Part shown: one piece after another, positions 55,518 to 64,000 of the stretch
How positions within the stretch are numbered: the stretch's first letter is position 1
Layout: every line of letters starts with the position of its first letter
DNA from: Thermaerobacter sp. FW80
GTDB lineage: Bacteria > Bacillota > Sulfobacillia > Thermaerobacterales > Thermaerobacteraceae
Length of the DNA stretch: 64,000 bases
Assembly: GCF_004634385.1 (NCBI RefSeq)
Contig: NZ_CP037895.1
Span: forward strand, 2,145,245 to 2,209,244
Reading direction: 5' to 3'
Translations under genes and position numbers: made by a program
The notes under the pieces: generated by a model
What the model was told of the DNA's origin: nothing
The model's database searches: none
What the model saw: the letters and a program-made list of their open reading frames with translations, nothing else

Positions 55518-56227
55518 GATCCGATCCCCCCTCGCCGGGACGGGTGCCGACGGGCCTCGCCGAGACGGCTGCCGACGGGGTGCGATCCCTACGGACGATG
55601 GATATGGCGGCGGGGATCGGTGTAGAACGGCGGATCAAGGGCCGAGCCGGCGCGAACGCGCCGGCTCGGCCAGGCCGTGGCCCGGGGGATCGGAGGCATG
55701 GGGCGATCGGCGTACGACCGCGACGACGGGGTCCGTGGTCCCGATCCGGCGGACCGGCCGGGGCGCTGGACCCTGCCGGTGCCACCCCGATCGAGACCCG
55801 TTCGTAGCGTGGCCGGAGGCATCTGCCGCTAGCCTAGAAAAAACCGGCCGGCAAGGCGGCCGCGGGTCGAAGCCTCTCGGTCCGCCGCCGGGGGGCCCGG
55901 CACATAGCCTCCCCGTCCAGGCGCCGGCCGCGGGTCGTCGGCCTCTGTCGCCGGCGCGCCGGGCGCGGCGGCCCGGGCACCGGCCCGCGCGGGGGAACGC
56001 CCCGGCCCGTGGACGGGGAGCCGCCACCGGCCCGGGCGCGTCGCGCCGGCCACCGGCCCGTGCGCGGCGGCCCGGGCATCGGCCCGCCCGGGGAGCGCCA
56101 ACCGGCCCTGCGCGCGGGGCAGCGCCCGCCGACGCCGCCCGGTCCCCGGACGCCCTTCGGGCGTGACGGGTTGCGGGCCCGTCGCCCTCCGACCCGCGCG
56201 CAGCCCGCCCCCGCGCGCAAGCGCCGC
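55518..56227. other. 710-bp gap with hairpins and degenerate GC repeats
   Basis: Contains a 14-bp hairpin at 55640-55671 (GCCGAGCCGGCGC arm, GAAC loop), a minus-strand terminator at 55838-55862, and between 55863 and 56227 imperfect copies of GCGCGGCGGCCCGGGCAYCGG (near 55965 and 56062). An open minus-strand frame here is Arg/Pro/Gly-only and looks non-coding. Confidence 0.5.
55838..55862 (-). terminator. rho-independent terminator downstream of surE
   Basis: On the minus strand CGGCCG (55862-55857), loop, CGGCCG (55850-55845), then one G and six T residues (55843-55838). It is 366 bp beyond the surE stop in the transcription direction. Confidence 0.6.
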
Positions 56228-57040
56228 TCAAGCGCGGCGGGCGGGCGTGCCCGTGCGACCGCCGAGGCCGGCCTCCAGCTCCTCCATCCAGCCTTCCAGG
56301 TGGGCCAGGGTCCGGCGGTCCGTGAGCTGGAGCTGCAGCGGCGTGATGGACACGTAGCCGGCGCGGACGGCGCCGACGTCGGTCTCGACGGAGGGCGGCT
56401 CCTCCACGGGTTCGCCGGCCAGCCAGTAGTACGGCCGACCGCGGGGGTCCACCCGCTTCTCGAAGCGGTCGCGATAGCTGCGCCGGCTCAGCACCGTCAG
56501 CGCCACGCCCGCCATCTGGGTCGTCGGCAGGGGCGGGACGTTGACGTTGAGCAGGACCCCGCGCGGGAGCCCCTTCTTGGCCACCATCGCGGCCAGGTGC
56601 GCCGTGAAGGCGGCGGCAGGGCCGTAGTCCGGATCGTCCCAGGCGGCCAGGCTGACGGCGATGGCGGGCACGCCCATGATCACGCCCTCGATGGCCGCCG
56701 ACACGGTGCCCGAGTACAGCACGTCGAAGCCGAGGTTGCCGCCGCGGTTGATCCCGGAGATCACCAGGTCGCACGGACCGGGGAGGACCGCCAGGAGGCC
56801 AAGCTTCGTGCAGTCGGCCGGCGTCCCGTTGACCGCGTAGACCGGCGAACGGGCCCCCGGGATGTCCACGGGGTCCAGGTACAGGGGCTTGTGGAGCGTG
56901 ATGGCGTGGCCCGACGCGCTGCGCTGGCGGTCGGGTGCGACCACGTAGACCTCCCAGTCCGTCCGCTCCTCGAGGATGGCGCGCAGCGCCTGGATCCCCC
57001 GGCTGTAGACGCCGTCGTCGTTGACCAGTAGTACCCGCAA
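56228..57040 (-). CDS. surE: 5'/3'-nucleotidase SurE
   Basis: Metal-dependent survival-protein phosphatase, 270 aa. LLVNDDGVYSRGI (metal Asp-Asp), APDRQRSASGHAITL, VNGTPADC, LVISGINRGGNLGFDVLYSGTVSAAIEG and a C-terminal VSITPLQLQLTD are all classic. The start is TTG 57040, supported by GGGAGG nine bases upstream and by LRVLLVNDDG aligning with the family N-terminus. A TGGTACCAT element at 57138-57130 (minus strand) could be an extended -10. Confidence 0.95.
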   Translation of the reverse strand: MRVLLVNDDGVYSRGIQALRAILEERTDWEVYVVAPDRQRSASGHAITLHKPLYLDPVDIPGARSPVYAVNGTPADCTKLGLLAVLPGPCDLVISGINRGGNLGFDVLYSGTVSAAIEGVIMGVPAIAVSLAAWDDPDYGPAAAFTAHLAAMVAKKGLPRGVLLNVNVPPLPTTQMAGVALTVLSRRSYRDRFEKRVDPRGRPYYWLAGEPVEEPPSVETDVGAVRAGYVSITPLQLQLTDRRTLAHLEGWMEELEAGLGGRTGTPARRA

Positions 57041-57263
57041 CGCTGGTGCCTCCCGGCCTCTCGGACTCCCGTCGCGCGCCGGCCCGCCGACGCCGCCATC
57101 CCGCGCGTCGGCGATCGCCGGTATCCGCCATGGTACCACATCGCACCGGCCCATCGCAGGCCCTGGCGGCGTGGTCCGAGCCGAAGGGGAGCGATGCGGT
57201 CGCCGGCGGACGGCGTCCCCTGACCGGGGCGCAGGCCGGTCGGGGGTGGGCCGCCCGGCCTCG

Positions 57264-57962
57264 TCATCCGGGCCCCTGCTGCCCGGGCTCGGCGGCGGGG
57301 CGGGTGCCGCCGGCACCGGGTCCCCGTGGGCGCCGGGGGACGGGGTGCCGCAGGTGGCAGGTGTCGTTGAGGTAGCGCAGGAGCGGCGGTCGACCCTCCC
57401 GCAGCTCGACGGCGGTGACGCTGGCGTTGTCGATGAGCAGGCGCGGGCGCAGGGTCAGCGGCAGGTCCAGCAGCCGGCAGAGCAGGGCCTTGACCGTCCC
57501 GCCATGGGCCACCACGGCCAGCTGGCGGAGCCCGGGCCGGGCGAGCCGCTCGGCGACGGCCGCCCACGCGCGCTCGCCCAGCTCCCGGAAGGTCTCCCCG
57601 CCCGTGGGCCGTCCCTCCGCCGGGTCCGCCCGGTACGCGGCGTAGTCGTCGCCGAAGCGGGCGCGGATCGTCGCCAGCGGCAGCCCCTCCCACTGGCCGA
57701 AGGACATCTCGCGCAGGCGGCCATCGGCCTCCAGCGGCACCGGCGGCCGGCGGCTCGCCGCCAGGGCGCGGGCCGTCTCAAGCGCGCGGCGGAGGTCGCT
57801 GGTGAGCACGAGGTCCAGGGGGGTGCGGGCGAAGCGCCGCGCCAGCTGGCGCGCCTGCTGTCGCCCCCGGGCCGACAGGGCCACGTCCCGCTGGCCCTGG
57901 TAGAGGCCGGCCCGGTTCCACGTCGTCTCGCCGTGCCGGATCAGATAGACGGTGATGCCCAT
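57264..57962 (-). CDS. histidine phosphatase family protein (phosphoglycerate mutase-like)
   Basis: 232 aa. The phospho-histidine motif is LIRHGETTWNRAGLYQG. Arg/Glu motifs are SDLRRALETARAL and LREMSFGQWEG, and the second His lies in VVAHGGTVKALL. It resembles alpha-ribazole phosphatase/PhoE-type broad phosphatases more than glycolytic GpmA, which is longer. ATG 57962 with GGGAGGG upstream. The C-terminal 25 residues are Pro/Gly-rich. It lies upstream of surE on the same strand. Confidence 0.88.
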   Translation of the reverse strand: MGITVYLIRHGETTWNRAGLYQGQRDVALSARGRQQARQLARRFARTPLDLVLTSDLRRALETARALAASRRPPVPLEADGRLREMSFGQWEGLPLATIRARFGDDYAAYRADPAEGRPTGGETFRELGERAWAAVAERLARPGLRQLAVVAHGGTVKALLCRLLDLPLTLRPRLLIDNASVTAVELREGRPPLLRYLNDTCHLRHPVPRRPRGPGAGGTRPAAEPGQQGPG

Positions 57963-58177
57963 CGCACCCTCCCGCCCCTCCTCGGGCGAGGAGACGCCGA
58001 CCAACGGCGCGAGCCCGCCGGCGCGGGGCGACCCGCCGGTGCGGGCGCCGGCGGGGCCTCCGAGGGCGGTGCCGCCAGGGAGCGTCGGCGCCGGCGCCGT
58101 TCGCGGGCGGCGGGGCGGGGTCCGAGAGGAAGGTCGCGCCCGCCAAGGAATCCCCAGGGAGGAGGAGGTCGAGCCCC

Positions 58178-59143
58178 ATGGCCCTGGAGATCCTCTGCAC
58201 CGTCCCCCTCTCGCCGGAACAGGCGGCGCGCGTCCAGGCGGCGGCGCCGGGGGTACGGCTGCACCTCTTGCCCGGCCGGGTTCGTCCGGAACAGCTGGAC
58301 GAGGCCTTCGCCCGCGCCGAGGTGGCCTTCCTCTTCGGGCGCGAGCTGACCGGCGCCCGCCTGGCCGCCGCCCGACGTCTCCGCTGGATCCAGTGTGCCT
58401 ACGCCGGGGTCGACGCGATGCTCGGGGCGGTGCCGGAGCTCCGCTGGCACCCCGTGGTGCTGACCAACGCCCGGGGCATGCACGCCGCCACCATCGCCGA
58501 CCACGTCTTCATGTTCATGCTCGCCTGGGCCCGTCGGCTGCCGGCCTACCTCGACCAGCAGCGGCGCCGGGAGTGGCGCCGTCTCCCCATGCGCGAGTTG
58601 GCCGGCGAGACCGTGGCCGTCGTCGGCCTGGGCGCCATCGGCCGCGAGGTGGCGCGGCGGGCCCGGGTGTTCGGCATGCGGGTCCTGGCCTGCCGGCGCC
58701 ACCCCGCGCCGGAGGAGGGCATCGAGGCGGTGGTCGGGCCCGCCGACCTCCGCCGCATCTTGGCCCCGGCCCACTGGGTGGTGGTCAGCGCGGCGCTGAC
58801 GCCGGAGACCCGCCACCTGATCGGCCGGGAGGAACTGGCGGCGATGCGGTCCGACGCCTTCCTGATCAACGTCGCCCGCGGCGCCGTGGTGGACGAACAG
58901 GCCCTGCTGGAGGCCTTGCGCCAGCGGCGCATCGCGGGCGCCGGCCTGGACGTCTTCGCGGAGGAGCCGCTTCCGCCCGACCACCCGCTGTGGACCCTGG
59001 ACAACGTGCTCATCACGCCCCACAACGCGGGCGCCATGCGCGACTACACCGGCGCGGCGCTGGAGCTGTTCCTCGACAACCTGGGCCGGTTCGTCCGCGG
59101 TGAACCGCTGCGCAACGTGGTCGACAAGGAACGGGGCTACTAG
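58178..59143 (+). CDS. D-isomer-specific 2-hydroxyacid dehydrogenase
   Basis: 321 aa NAD-dependent dehydrogenase. Rossmann motif VVGLGAIGREVARRARVFGMRV. The catalytic Arg is in INVARGAVVDE, Glu in FAEEPLPPDHPLW and His in ITPHNAGAMRDY. The substrate cannot be told from the sequence (glyoxylate/hydroxypyruvate or phosphoglycerate-like). ATG 58178 with GGGAGGAGG upstream. It ends tail-to-tail with mtaD, the two stop codons sharing CTAG. Confidence 0.93.
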   Translation: MALEILCTVPLSPEQAARVQAAAPGVRLHLLPGRVRPEQLDEAFARAEVAFLFGRELTGARLAAARRLRWIQCAYAGVDAMLGAVPELRWHPVVLTNARGMHAATIADHVFMFMLAWARRLPAYLDQQRRREWRRLPMRELAGETVAVVGLGAIGREVARRARVFGMRVLACRRHPAPEEGIEAVVGPADLRRILAPAHWVVVSAALTPETRHLIGREELAAMRSDAFLINVARGAVVDEQALLEALRQRRIAGAGLDVFAEEPLPPDHPLWTLDNVLITPHNAGAMRDYTGAALELFLDNLGRFVRGEPLRNVVDKERGY

Positions 59144-60477
59144 GGCGTCCCGTCCGCGGCCCCACCCCGGGCCAGCCGCGCCAGGCGTCGAGCTCGCTCC
59201 TCCACCTCGTGCTCGACCCGTTCCAGGTCCACGGTGAGCAGCTCCCCGCCGTCCACCAGCACCTTGCCGTGGACCAGGACGGTGTCCACGTCCGACGCCT
59301 TGGCGGAGTAGACCACCAGGCTGGTCAGGTCGTGGCGCGGGCGCAGGTGCGGCGCCCGCAGGTCGAGGACGACGATGTCCGCCAGATAGCCGGGCGCCAG
59401 GCAGCCCAGGCGGTCGAAGCCCAGGGCGCGGGCCCCGCCCACCGTGGCCATGCGCAGGACCTGCCACGCCGGCAGGACGGTGGCGTCGTACCGGCTCACC
59501 TTCTGCAGGCTGGCCGCCAGCCGCATCTCCTCGAAGAGGTCCAGGTGGTTCGTGCTGGCGGCGCCGTCGGAGGCCAGGCCGACCGTCACGCCGGCGGCCA
59601 AGAGGTCGGGCACCGGCGCGATGCCGCTGGCCAGCTTGCAGTTGGAGATCGGGTTGTGGGCCACCGCCACGCCGTGTTCCGCGAGAATCGCGATGTCGTC
59701 CGCGTCCACGTGCACGCAGTGGGCGGCCAGGGTCGGGTGCTGGAAGACGCCCAGGTCGGCGAAGTGGCGGATGGGGCTCTTGCCGTACTGGGCGCGGATC
59801 TGCTCCACCTCGGCCCGCGTCTCCGCCAGGTGGGTGTGGATGGGACAGCCCAGGGCGGCCGCCGCCTCGAGCACCCGGGCGAGGAAGGGCGGTGGGCAGG
59901 TGTAGGGGGCGTGGGGCGCCAGGGCGCAGCGGATGCGGCCGTCGCCGGCCCCCTGGAACGACGCCACCAACGCCTTGCCCTCGGCCAGGGCCTGGTCGGC
60001 GCCGGGGGCCACGCCGATCAAGCCCCGGGAGAGGTGGGCCCGGACCCCGGTCTCCACCACCGCCTGGGCCACCCGATCCATGAAGAAGTACATGTCGGCG
60101 AAGGTGGTGACCCCCGCCAGCAGCGACTCGGCGATGGCCAGGAGCGTCCCCCAGTAGACGTCGTCCCCCGTCAGGTGGGCCTCGGCCGGCCAGATGTGCC
60201 GTTCGAGCCAGGGCATGAGGGGCACGTCGTCGGCGTAGCCGCGCAACAGCGACATGGCGTGGTGGGTGTGGGCGTTGACCAGGCCGGGCAGCACGGCCTT
60301 GTCGCGGGCGTCGATGCGGCGGGTGGGCTGCCAGGCGGGATCGAGCCCGTCCCGCGGGCCCACGTAGGCGATGCGCTCGCCCTCGATGGCCACCACGCCG
60401 TCTTCCACCACCTGGAAGGGGCCGTCGCCCTCGCCGGCGAACACCCAACCCCCTTCGATCAGCACCCGTGACGGCAT
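59140..60477 (-). CDS. mtaD: 5-methylthioadenosine/S-adenosylhomocysteine deaminase
   Basis: 445 aa amidohydrolase. Metal and substrate motifs: LPGLVNAHTHHAMSLLRG (His70, His72), ALAPHAPYTCPP, IHTHLAETRAEVEQI, AAHCVHVD and GLASDGAASTNHLDLFEEM. It deaminates MTA or SAH to the inosine forms, feeding the phosphorylase and hydrolase encoded upstream. ATG 60477 with GGAGGAGG nearby. The 233-bp gap to ahcY (60478-60710) shows no promoter, so co-transcription is possible. Confidence 0.92.
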   Translation of the reverse strand: MPSRVLIEGGWVFAGEGDGPFQVVEDGVVAIEGERIAYVGPRDGLDPAWQPTRRIDARDKAVLPGLVNAHTHHAMSLLRGYADDVPLMPWLERHIWPAEAHLTGDDVYWGTLLAIAESLLAGVTTFADMYFFMDRVAQAVVETGVRAHLSRGLIGVAPGADQALAEGKALVASFQGAGDGRIRCALAPHAPYTCPPPFLARVLEAAAALGCPIHTHLAETRAEVEQIRAQYGKSPIRHFADLGVFQHPTLAAHCVHVDADDIAILAEHGVAVAHNPISNCKLASGIAPVPDLLAAGVTVGLASDGAASTNHLDLFEEMRLAASLQKVSRYDATVLPAWQVLRMATVGGARALGFDRLGCLAPGYLADIVVLDLRAPHLRPRHDLTSLVVYSAKASDVDTVLVHGKVLVDGGELLTVDLERVEHEVEERARRLARLARGGAADGTP

Positions 60478-60710
60478 CGCCGCCTCCTCCCTCCTCCCCG
60501 GGTCCGTCCGCGCCCGATGCGGAACCCCGCGTCCCCCCTGCGCCGTCCCCGACCCGCCGGCGGGCGGCGGCCGGACCTTCCGGCGTGGTTCGGCGCCGCC
60601 GCGCGGTCCCGCCCCGGACGTCGGCGGAGCCGCTCCCGCCCCTGCGGATGCGCCGGATCGGCCTGGGCGGACGGCGGGGCGCGGGTCGCGGGGTCCCGTC
60701 GATCCGGCCC

Positions 60711-61988
60711 TCAGGCCGTCCCCTCCCGCCAGCTGGCGAGATAGGCCACCTGCTCCGGACGGAGCCGGTCGATCCGGATGCCGCGCGCCTCGAGGTGGAG
60801 CGATGCCACCTCGCGGTCCAGCGCCTCCGGCAACGGATGGACCCCCGGACCCAGCCGGTCCGCCTCGCGGTCGACCCACTCCAGGGCCAGCAGCTGGAGG
60901 CCGAAGGAGAGGTCCATGATCTCCGCGGGGTGCCCGTCGCCGCCGGCCAGGTTGACCAGCCGCCCGTCGGCCAGGAGGTGCAGCCGCCGCCCGTCGTCGA
61001 GGACATAGGTGCGGACGCCGGGTCGCCCCTCCTCGACGCGTCGCGCCAGCGCCTCGAGATCGGGCTTGCGGATCTCCACGTCGAAGTGGCCCGCGTTGGC
61101 CAGGAGGGCGCCGTCCTTCATGCGGCGGAAGTGCTCGGCCACCAGGACGTCGCGGCAACCGGTGACGGTGACGAACACGTCGCCGAGGGCCGCGGCCTCC
61201 GTGGACGGCATCACCTGGTGGCCGTTCATCAGGGCCTCGTTGGCTCGGATCGGGTCGACCTCGCAGACGATCACCCGCGCCCCGAGGCCGCGGGCCCGCT
61301 CGGCCACGCCCTTGCCGCACCAGCCGTAGCCGCAGACCACGACGGTCTTCCCCGCCACCACCAGGTTCGTCAGCCGCATGATGCCGTCCCAGACCGACTG
61401 GCCCGTGCCGTAGCGGTTGTCGAAGCGCTGCTTCATGCGCGCGTCATTGGTGGCCACCATGGGGAAGGCCAGGACGCCGTCCCGCGCCATGGCCTGCAGG
61501 CGCAGGACGCCGGTGGTGGTCTCCTCGGTGCCGCCCCGGACGGAGCCGAGGCGGTCCCGGCGACGGGTGTGCAGGTGCGCCACCAGGTCGCCGCCGTCGT
61601 CCAGGACCAGGTGCGGCCCGAAGGCGACGGCGTCGTCGAGGAAGGCCGCGTACTCCGCGGGGGTGGCGCCGTGCCAGGCGTAGACCGCCACCCCCGCCTC
61701 GGCCAGGGCGGCGGCCACGTCGTCCTGGGTCGAGAGCGGGTTGGAGCCGCAGATCGCCACCTGCGCCCCCGCGCGGTGCAGGGCCAGGGCCATCCGCGCC
61801 GTCTTGGCCTCCAGGTGCAGGCAGATGGCGATCCGGCGCCCGCGCAGGCTCCCGCATTCGGCCAGCCGCCGCTCGAGGGCGGCCACCACGGGCATGTGCG
61901 GTTCGACCCACCGGATCTTCTGCCAGCCGGATGCGGCGCGGCCGGGGTCGCGGATCCGGCTGGGCGGCGGGCTGGCGGCGGCCGTCAC
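60711..61988 (-). CDS. ahcY: adenosylhomocysteinase
   Basis: Splits S-adenosylhomocysteine into homocysteine and adenosine. 425 aa, the shorter form common in archaea and thermophilic bacteria. Motifs: DPGRAASGWQKIRWVEPHMPV, ICLHLEAKTA, DDGGDLV, GTEETTTGVLRL, the NAD site VVVCGYGWCGKGVAERARGLGARVIVCEVD, and NAGHFDVEI. The GTG start overlaps the upstream stop as GTGA, so it is coupled to the MarR-phosphorylase gene. Confidence 0.96.
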   Translation of the reverse strand: MTAAASPPPSRIRDPGRAASGWQKIRWVEPHMPVVAALERRLAECGSLRGRRIAICLHLEAKTARMALALHRAGAQVAICGSNPLSTQDDVAAALAEAGVAVYAWHGATPAEYAAFLDDAVAFGPHLVLDDGGDLVAHLHTRRRDRLGSVRGGTEETTTGVLRLQAMARDGVLAFPMVATNDARMKQRFDNRYGTGQSVWDGIMRLTNLVVAGKTVVVCGYGWCGKGVAERARGLGARVIVCEVDPIRANEALMNGHQVMPSTEAAALGDVFVTVTGCRDVLVAEHFRRMKDGALLANAGHFDVEIRKPDLEALARRVEEGRPGVRTYVLDDGRRLHLLADGRLVNLAGGDGHPAEIMDLSFGLQLLALEWVDREADRLGPGVHPLPEALDREVASLHLEARGIRIDRLRPEQVAYLASWREGTA

Positions 61989-63376
61989 GACTGCGTCTCC
62001 CCCGACGGGTGGGGGCCCTGGGCCGCGGGGATGCGGAGCGGGGCCGGCGTGGCCACGCAGCGGCAGGTGGGCGCGGCGGCCAGCGCGGGCAGGGCCTCGA
62101 GGATCAGCCGCCGCAGGTTGGCGCCGTTGGCCGCCATGACCTCCAGCACCTCCTCATGGGTCAGCGGCTGGCCCGCCATGCCCGCGGCGTAGTTGGTGAC
62201 CATGGCCACCGTGGCGTAGCACAGCCCGGCCTCCCGCGCCAGCACCACCTCGGGCACGCTGGTCATGCCCACCACGTCGCCCCCCAGGCGCTCGAACATG
62301 CGGATCTCGGCGGGCGTCTCGAAGCGGGGGCCCTCGGTGCACACGTACACGCCGCCGTTGGTGACCGCCAGGCCCAGGGCGGCACCCGCCTCGGCGAGAC
62401 GGGCCCGGATCTCCGGGCAGTAGGGCTCGGTGACGTCGACGTGGACGACCCCCTGCTCGCCCCCCTCGAAGAACGTGGCGACCCGGTTCTTCGTGAAGTC
62501 CAGGAACTGGTCCACCAACACGAAGTGCCCGGGGGCCAGCGCCCGGCGCAGGGAGCCCACGGCCGCCGTGGCCACGACCCGTCGTACCCCCAGGGCGGCC
62601 AGGGCGTAGATGTTGGCGCGGTAGTTGATCCGGTGGGGTGGCACCGTGTGCCCGGCGCCGTGCCGGGCCAGGAACACCACCTCCAGGCCGCGGAACGTCC
62701 CGATTCGGACCGTCGCGCGGCCGTAGGGCGTCACCACCGTCTCCTCCCGCACGTCCTCGAGGATCGCGGGGTCGTAGACCCCCGTCCCGCCGATGATGGC
62801 CAAGCGCACGGACCGGTTCCTCCCTTCGCCACCGTCGCCGGTCGGAGCCGAGGCTCCGGTGGTGCTGCCCGCCGCCTCTCCGCCGGCGCCCACCGCCGGG
62901 CCGGTCGCCGCCGGCGGCCCCCCACCCTCCCGGCGCATGGCCTCGACCAGGCGCTCCAGCGAGCGCAGCAGCCCCTGCCGATCCGCCGGCTCCAGGTGGG
63001 CCAGGACCCGCGCCAGGTAGGCGCGGCGCGCCTCCAGTACCGCGTCCATCAGCTCGCGGGCGCGGGGCAGCAGGCGCAGCCGGATCACCCGCCGGTCGTC
63101 GGGGTCGCGCACCCGCTGGACCAGTTGCTGCCGCTCCAGGCGGTCCACCAGATCGGTGACCGTGCTGGAGGCCAGATAGAGGTGCTGGCAGAGCTCCCCC
63201 ATGGTCAGGTCCGGGTGGCGCATCAGGACCAGGAGGGCGTCGAACTGGGGCGGGGTGATGTCGAAGCGCTCCAAGATGGCGCGGCCGTGATGCCGGACCA
63301 GCGTGGCCACCGCCCGCAGGTGCTGCTCGGCGGCCGCGACCAGTCCGTCGCCGCATCCCTCGTCCCTTCGGGTCAT
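61985..63376 (-). CDS. mtnP: MarR-family regulator fused to MTA/MTI phosphorylase
   Basis: 463 aa in one uninterrupted frame. Residues about 10-150 are a MarR winged helix (TPPQFDALLVLMRHPDLTMGELCQHLYLASSTVTDLVDRLER, then DPDDRRVIRL). A 38-residue Gly/Ala linker (152-189) leads to a complete nucleoside phosphorylase (about 190-450): IIGGTGVYDP, RHGAGHTVPPHRINYRANIYAL, CTEGPRFETPAEIRM and GMTSVPEVVLAREAG. GTG 62809 (residue 190) has GGGAGG nine bases upstream, so a separate 274-aa phosphorylase may also be made. It fits the neighbouring ahcY and mtaD; the substrate may be MTA or methylthioinosine. ATG 63376 has GGAGG upstream. Confidence 0.88.
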   Translation of the reverse strand: MTRRDEGCGDGLVAAAEQHLRAVATLVRHHGRAILERFDITPPQFDALLVLMRHPDLTMGELCQHLYLASSTVTDLVDRLERQQLVQRVRDPDDRRVIRLRLLPRARELMDAVLEARRAYLARVLAHLEPADRQGLLRSLERLVEAMRREGGGPPAATGPAVGAGGEAAGSTTGASAPTGDGGEGRNRSVRLAIIGGTGVYDPAILEDVREETVVTPYGRATVRIGTFRGLEVVFLARHGAGHTVPPHRINYRANIYALAALGVRRVVATAAVGSLRRALAPGHFVLVDQFLDFTKNRVATFFEGGEQGVVHVDVTEPYCPEIRARLAEAGAALGLAVTNGGVYVCTEGPRFETPAEIRMFERLGGDVVGMTSVPEVVLAREAGLCYATVAMVTNYAAGMAGQPLTHEEVLEVMAANGANLRRLILEALPALAAAPTCRCVATPAPLRIPAAQGPHPSGETQS

Positions 63377-63547
63377 GGGTGGCCTCCGTGCCGCCGGACC
63401 GGGGCGGTTGGGGCGGGGCGTGCGCCGCGCTGCGCGAGGGCGCCACCGGTCCCACCGCCGCGGGTGCGGACCTGGCGGCCGCGCCGGCGGCGGCGCCGCC
63501 CGTGGCCCAGCCCCCGTCCGGTCTCGCCTGCCCTGCGGTCGGGGATC

Positions 63548-64000
63548 TCAGCCGCGGTCGTACAGCCAGGCTTCCCTATGATTTTCCCAGTCCAGCAGCT
63601 CATCCTGCCGGAACCAGAGGTCGATCTCCCGCCGGGCGCTCTCGACGGAGTCGCTGCCGTGCACCAGGTTGAAGCCGATGTCGTTGGCCAGGTCGCCGCG
63701 GATGGTGCCCGGCGCCGCCTTGGCGCCGTCGGTGGGTCCGAGGAGGTTGCGCACCACGGCCACCGCCTCGCGGCCCTCCCAGACCATGGCCACCACCGGC
63801 GCCGAGGTGATGAAGCGGATCAGGCCCGGGAAGAACGGCTTGCCCTCATGGGCGGCGTAGTGGCGGCGCGCCAGCTCCTCGCCGACCCGCACCATCTTCA
63901 GCGCCACCAGCTTGAGGCCCTTGCGCTCGAGGCGTGCGATGATCTCGCCCACCAGGCCGCGCTGCACGCCGTCGGGCTTGACCATCACGAAGGTACGCTC
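63548..64000 (-). CDS. ndk: nucleoside diphosphate kinase (5' end outside the window)
   Basis: Transfers gamma-phosphate between NTPs and NDPs. Visible residues run from [20 protein letters not shown] to [14 protein letters not shown], so only the first few codons lie beyond position 64000. The catalytic His is in [23 protein letters not shown] and GTIRGDLA are standard Ndk blocks. The 171-bp gap to the MarR fusion gene shows no clear promoter. Confidence 0.96.
   Translation of the reverse strand, partial: ERTFVMVKPDGVQRGLVGEIIARLERKGLKLVALKMVRVGEELARRHYAAHEGKPFFPGLIRFITSAPVVAMVWEGREAVAVVRNLLGPTDGAKAAPGTIRGDLANDIGFNLVHGSDSVESARREIDLWFRQDELLDWENHREAWLYDRG

Noticed and set aside
55829-56101. 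Small minus-strand gene in the surE downstream gap
   Set aside because: Composition is only Arg/Ala/Gly/Pro with internal repeats, no Shine-Dalgarno site and no plausible fold.

Overview
The window is very GC-rich (roughly 70-75% by eye) and carries gene orders typical of Firmicutes: cinA near recA-recX-rny-ymdB, miaB-mutS-mutL-miaA, spoVK beside hflX, and lexA divergent from a yneA-like LysM gene. It also has a bacillithiol-type BshC and many GTG/TTG starts with strong GGAGG Shine-Dalgarno sites. This points to a high-GC, probably thermophilic, sporulation-lineage Firmicute. Thermaerobacter would fit, but that name is inference. I saw no rRNA, tRNA, insertion sequence, prophage or CRISPR array. 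The content is mostly chromosomal housekeeping.

Layout. 0-7 kb: envelope genes (two D,D-carboxypeptidases around asnS and a RodZ-like protein, then a degenerate polysaccharide deacetylase). 7-14 kb: the MrfA helicase/MrfB nuclease pair (minus), divergent from bshC-yigZ. 14-20 kb: a membrane protein coupled to a compact FtsH-like protease, cinA and a membrane metallophosphoesterase. 20-29 kb: thpR, recA, recX, a structured leader, rny, ymdB, a dipeptidase, leucyl aminopeptidase and a PHP phosphoesterase. 29-39 kb: two little-known proteins, then miaB-mutS-mutL-miaA. 39-44.7 kb: a UbiA-like membrane protein and partner, an AAA ATPase (SpoVK)-GTPase pair, hflX and a DUF456 protein. 45-46.7 kb: lexA and the LysM division-inhibitor candidate, divergent, with LexA boxes built into the promoters.

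At 46844-46871 there is a strong candidate dif site (XerC/XerD recombination site of the replication terminus). About 27 of 35 genes before it are on the plus strand and only about 3 of 14 after it, as expected at a replichore junction. 47-64 kb: enoyl-CoA hydratase, an MDR oxidoreductase, an MFS transporter, a phosphoesterase, an aldehyde dehydrogenase, a LysM-deacetylase, surE, a histidine phosphatase, a 2-hydroxyacid dehydrogenase, a methylthioadenosine/S-adenosylhomocysteine salvage group (mtaD, ahcY, and a MarR regulator fused to an MTA-type phosphorylase), and the 3' part of ndk.

How the genes work together: DNA repair is the main theme (recA, recX, lexA, mutS, mutL, mrfA, mrfB, yneA-like). 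Candidate LexA boxes lie before lexA, the yneA-like gene and thpR-recA. RNA turnover is represented by rny-ymdB, and thiol/methyl metabolism by bshC and the mtaD-ahcY-marR/mtnP group. Starts were often moved from the longest possible reading frame to a downstream codon with a proper Shine-Dalgarno site; the entries say where.
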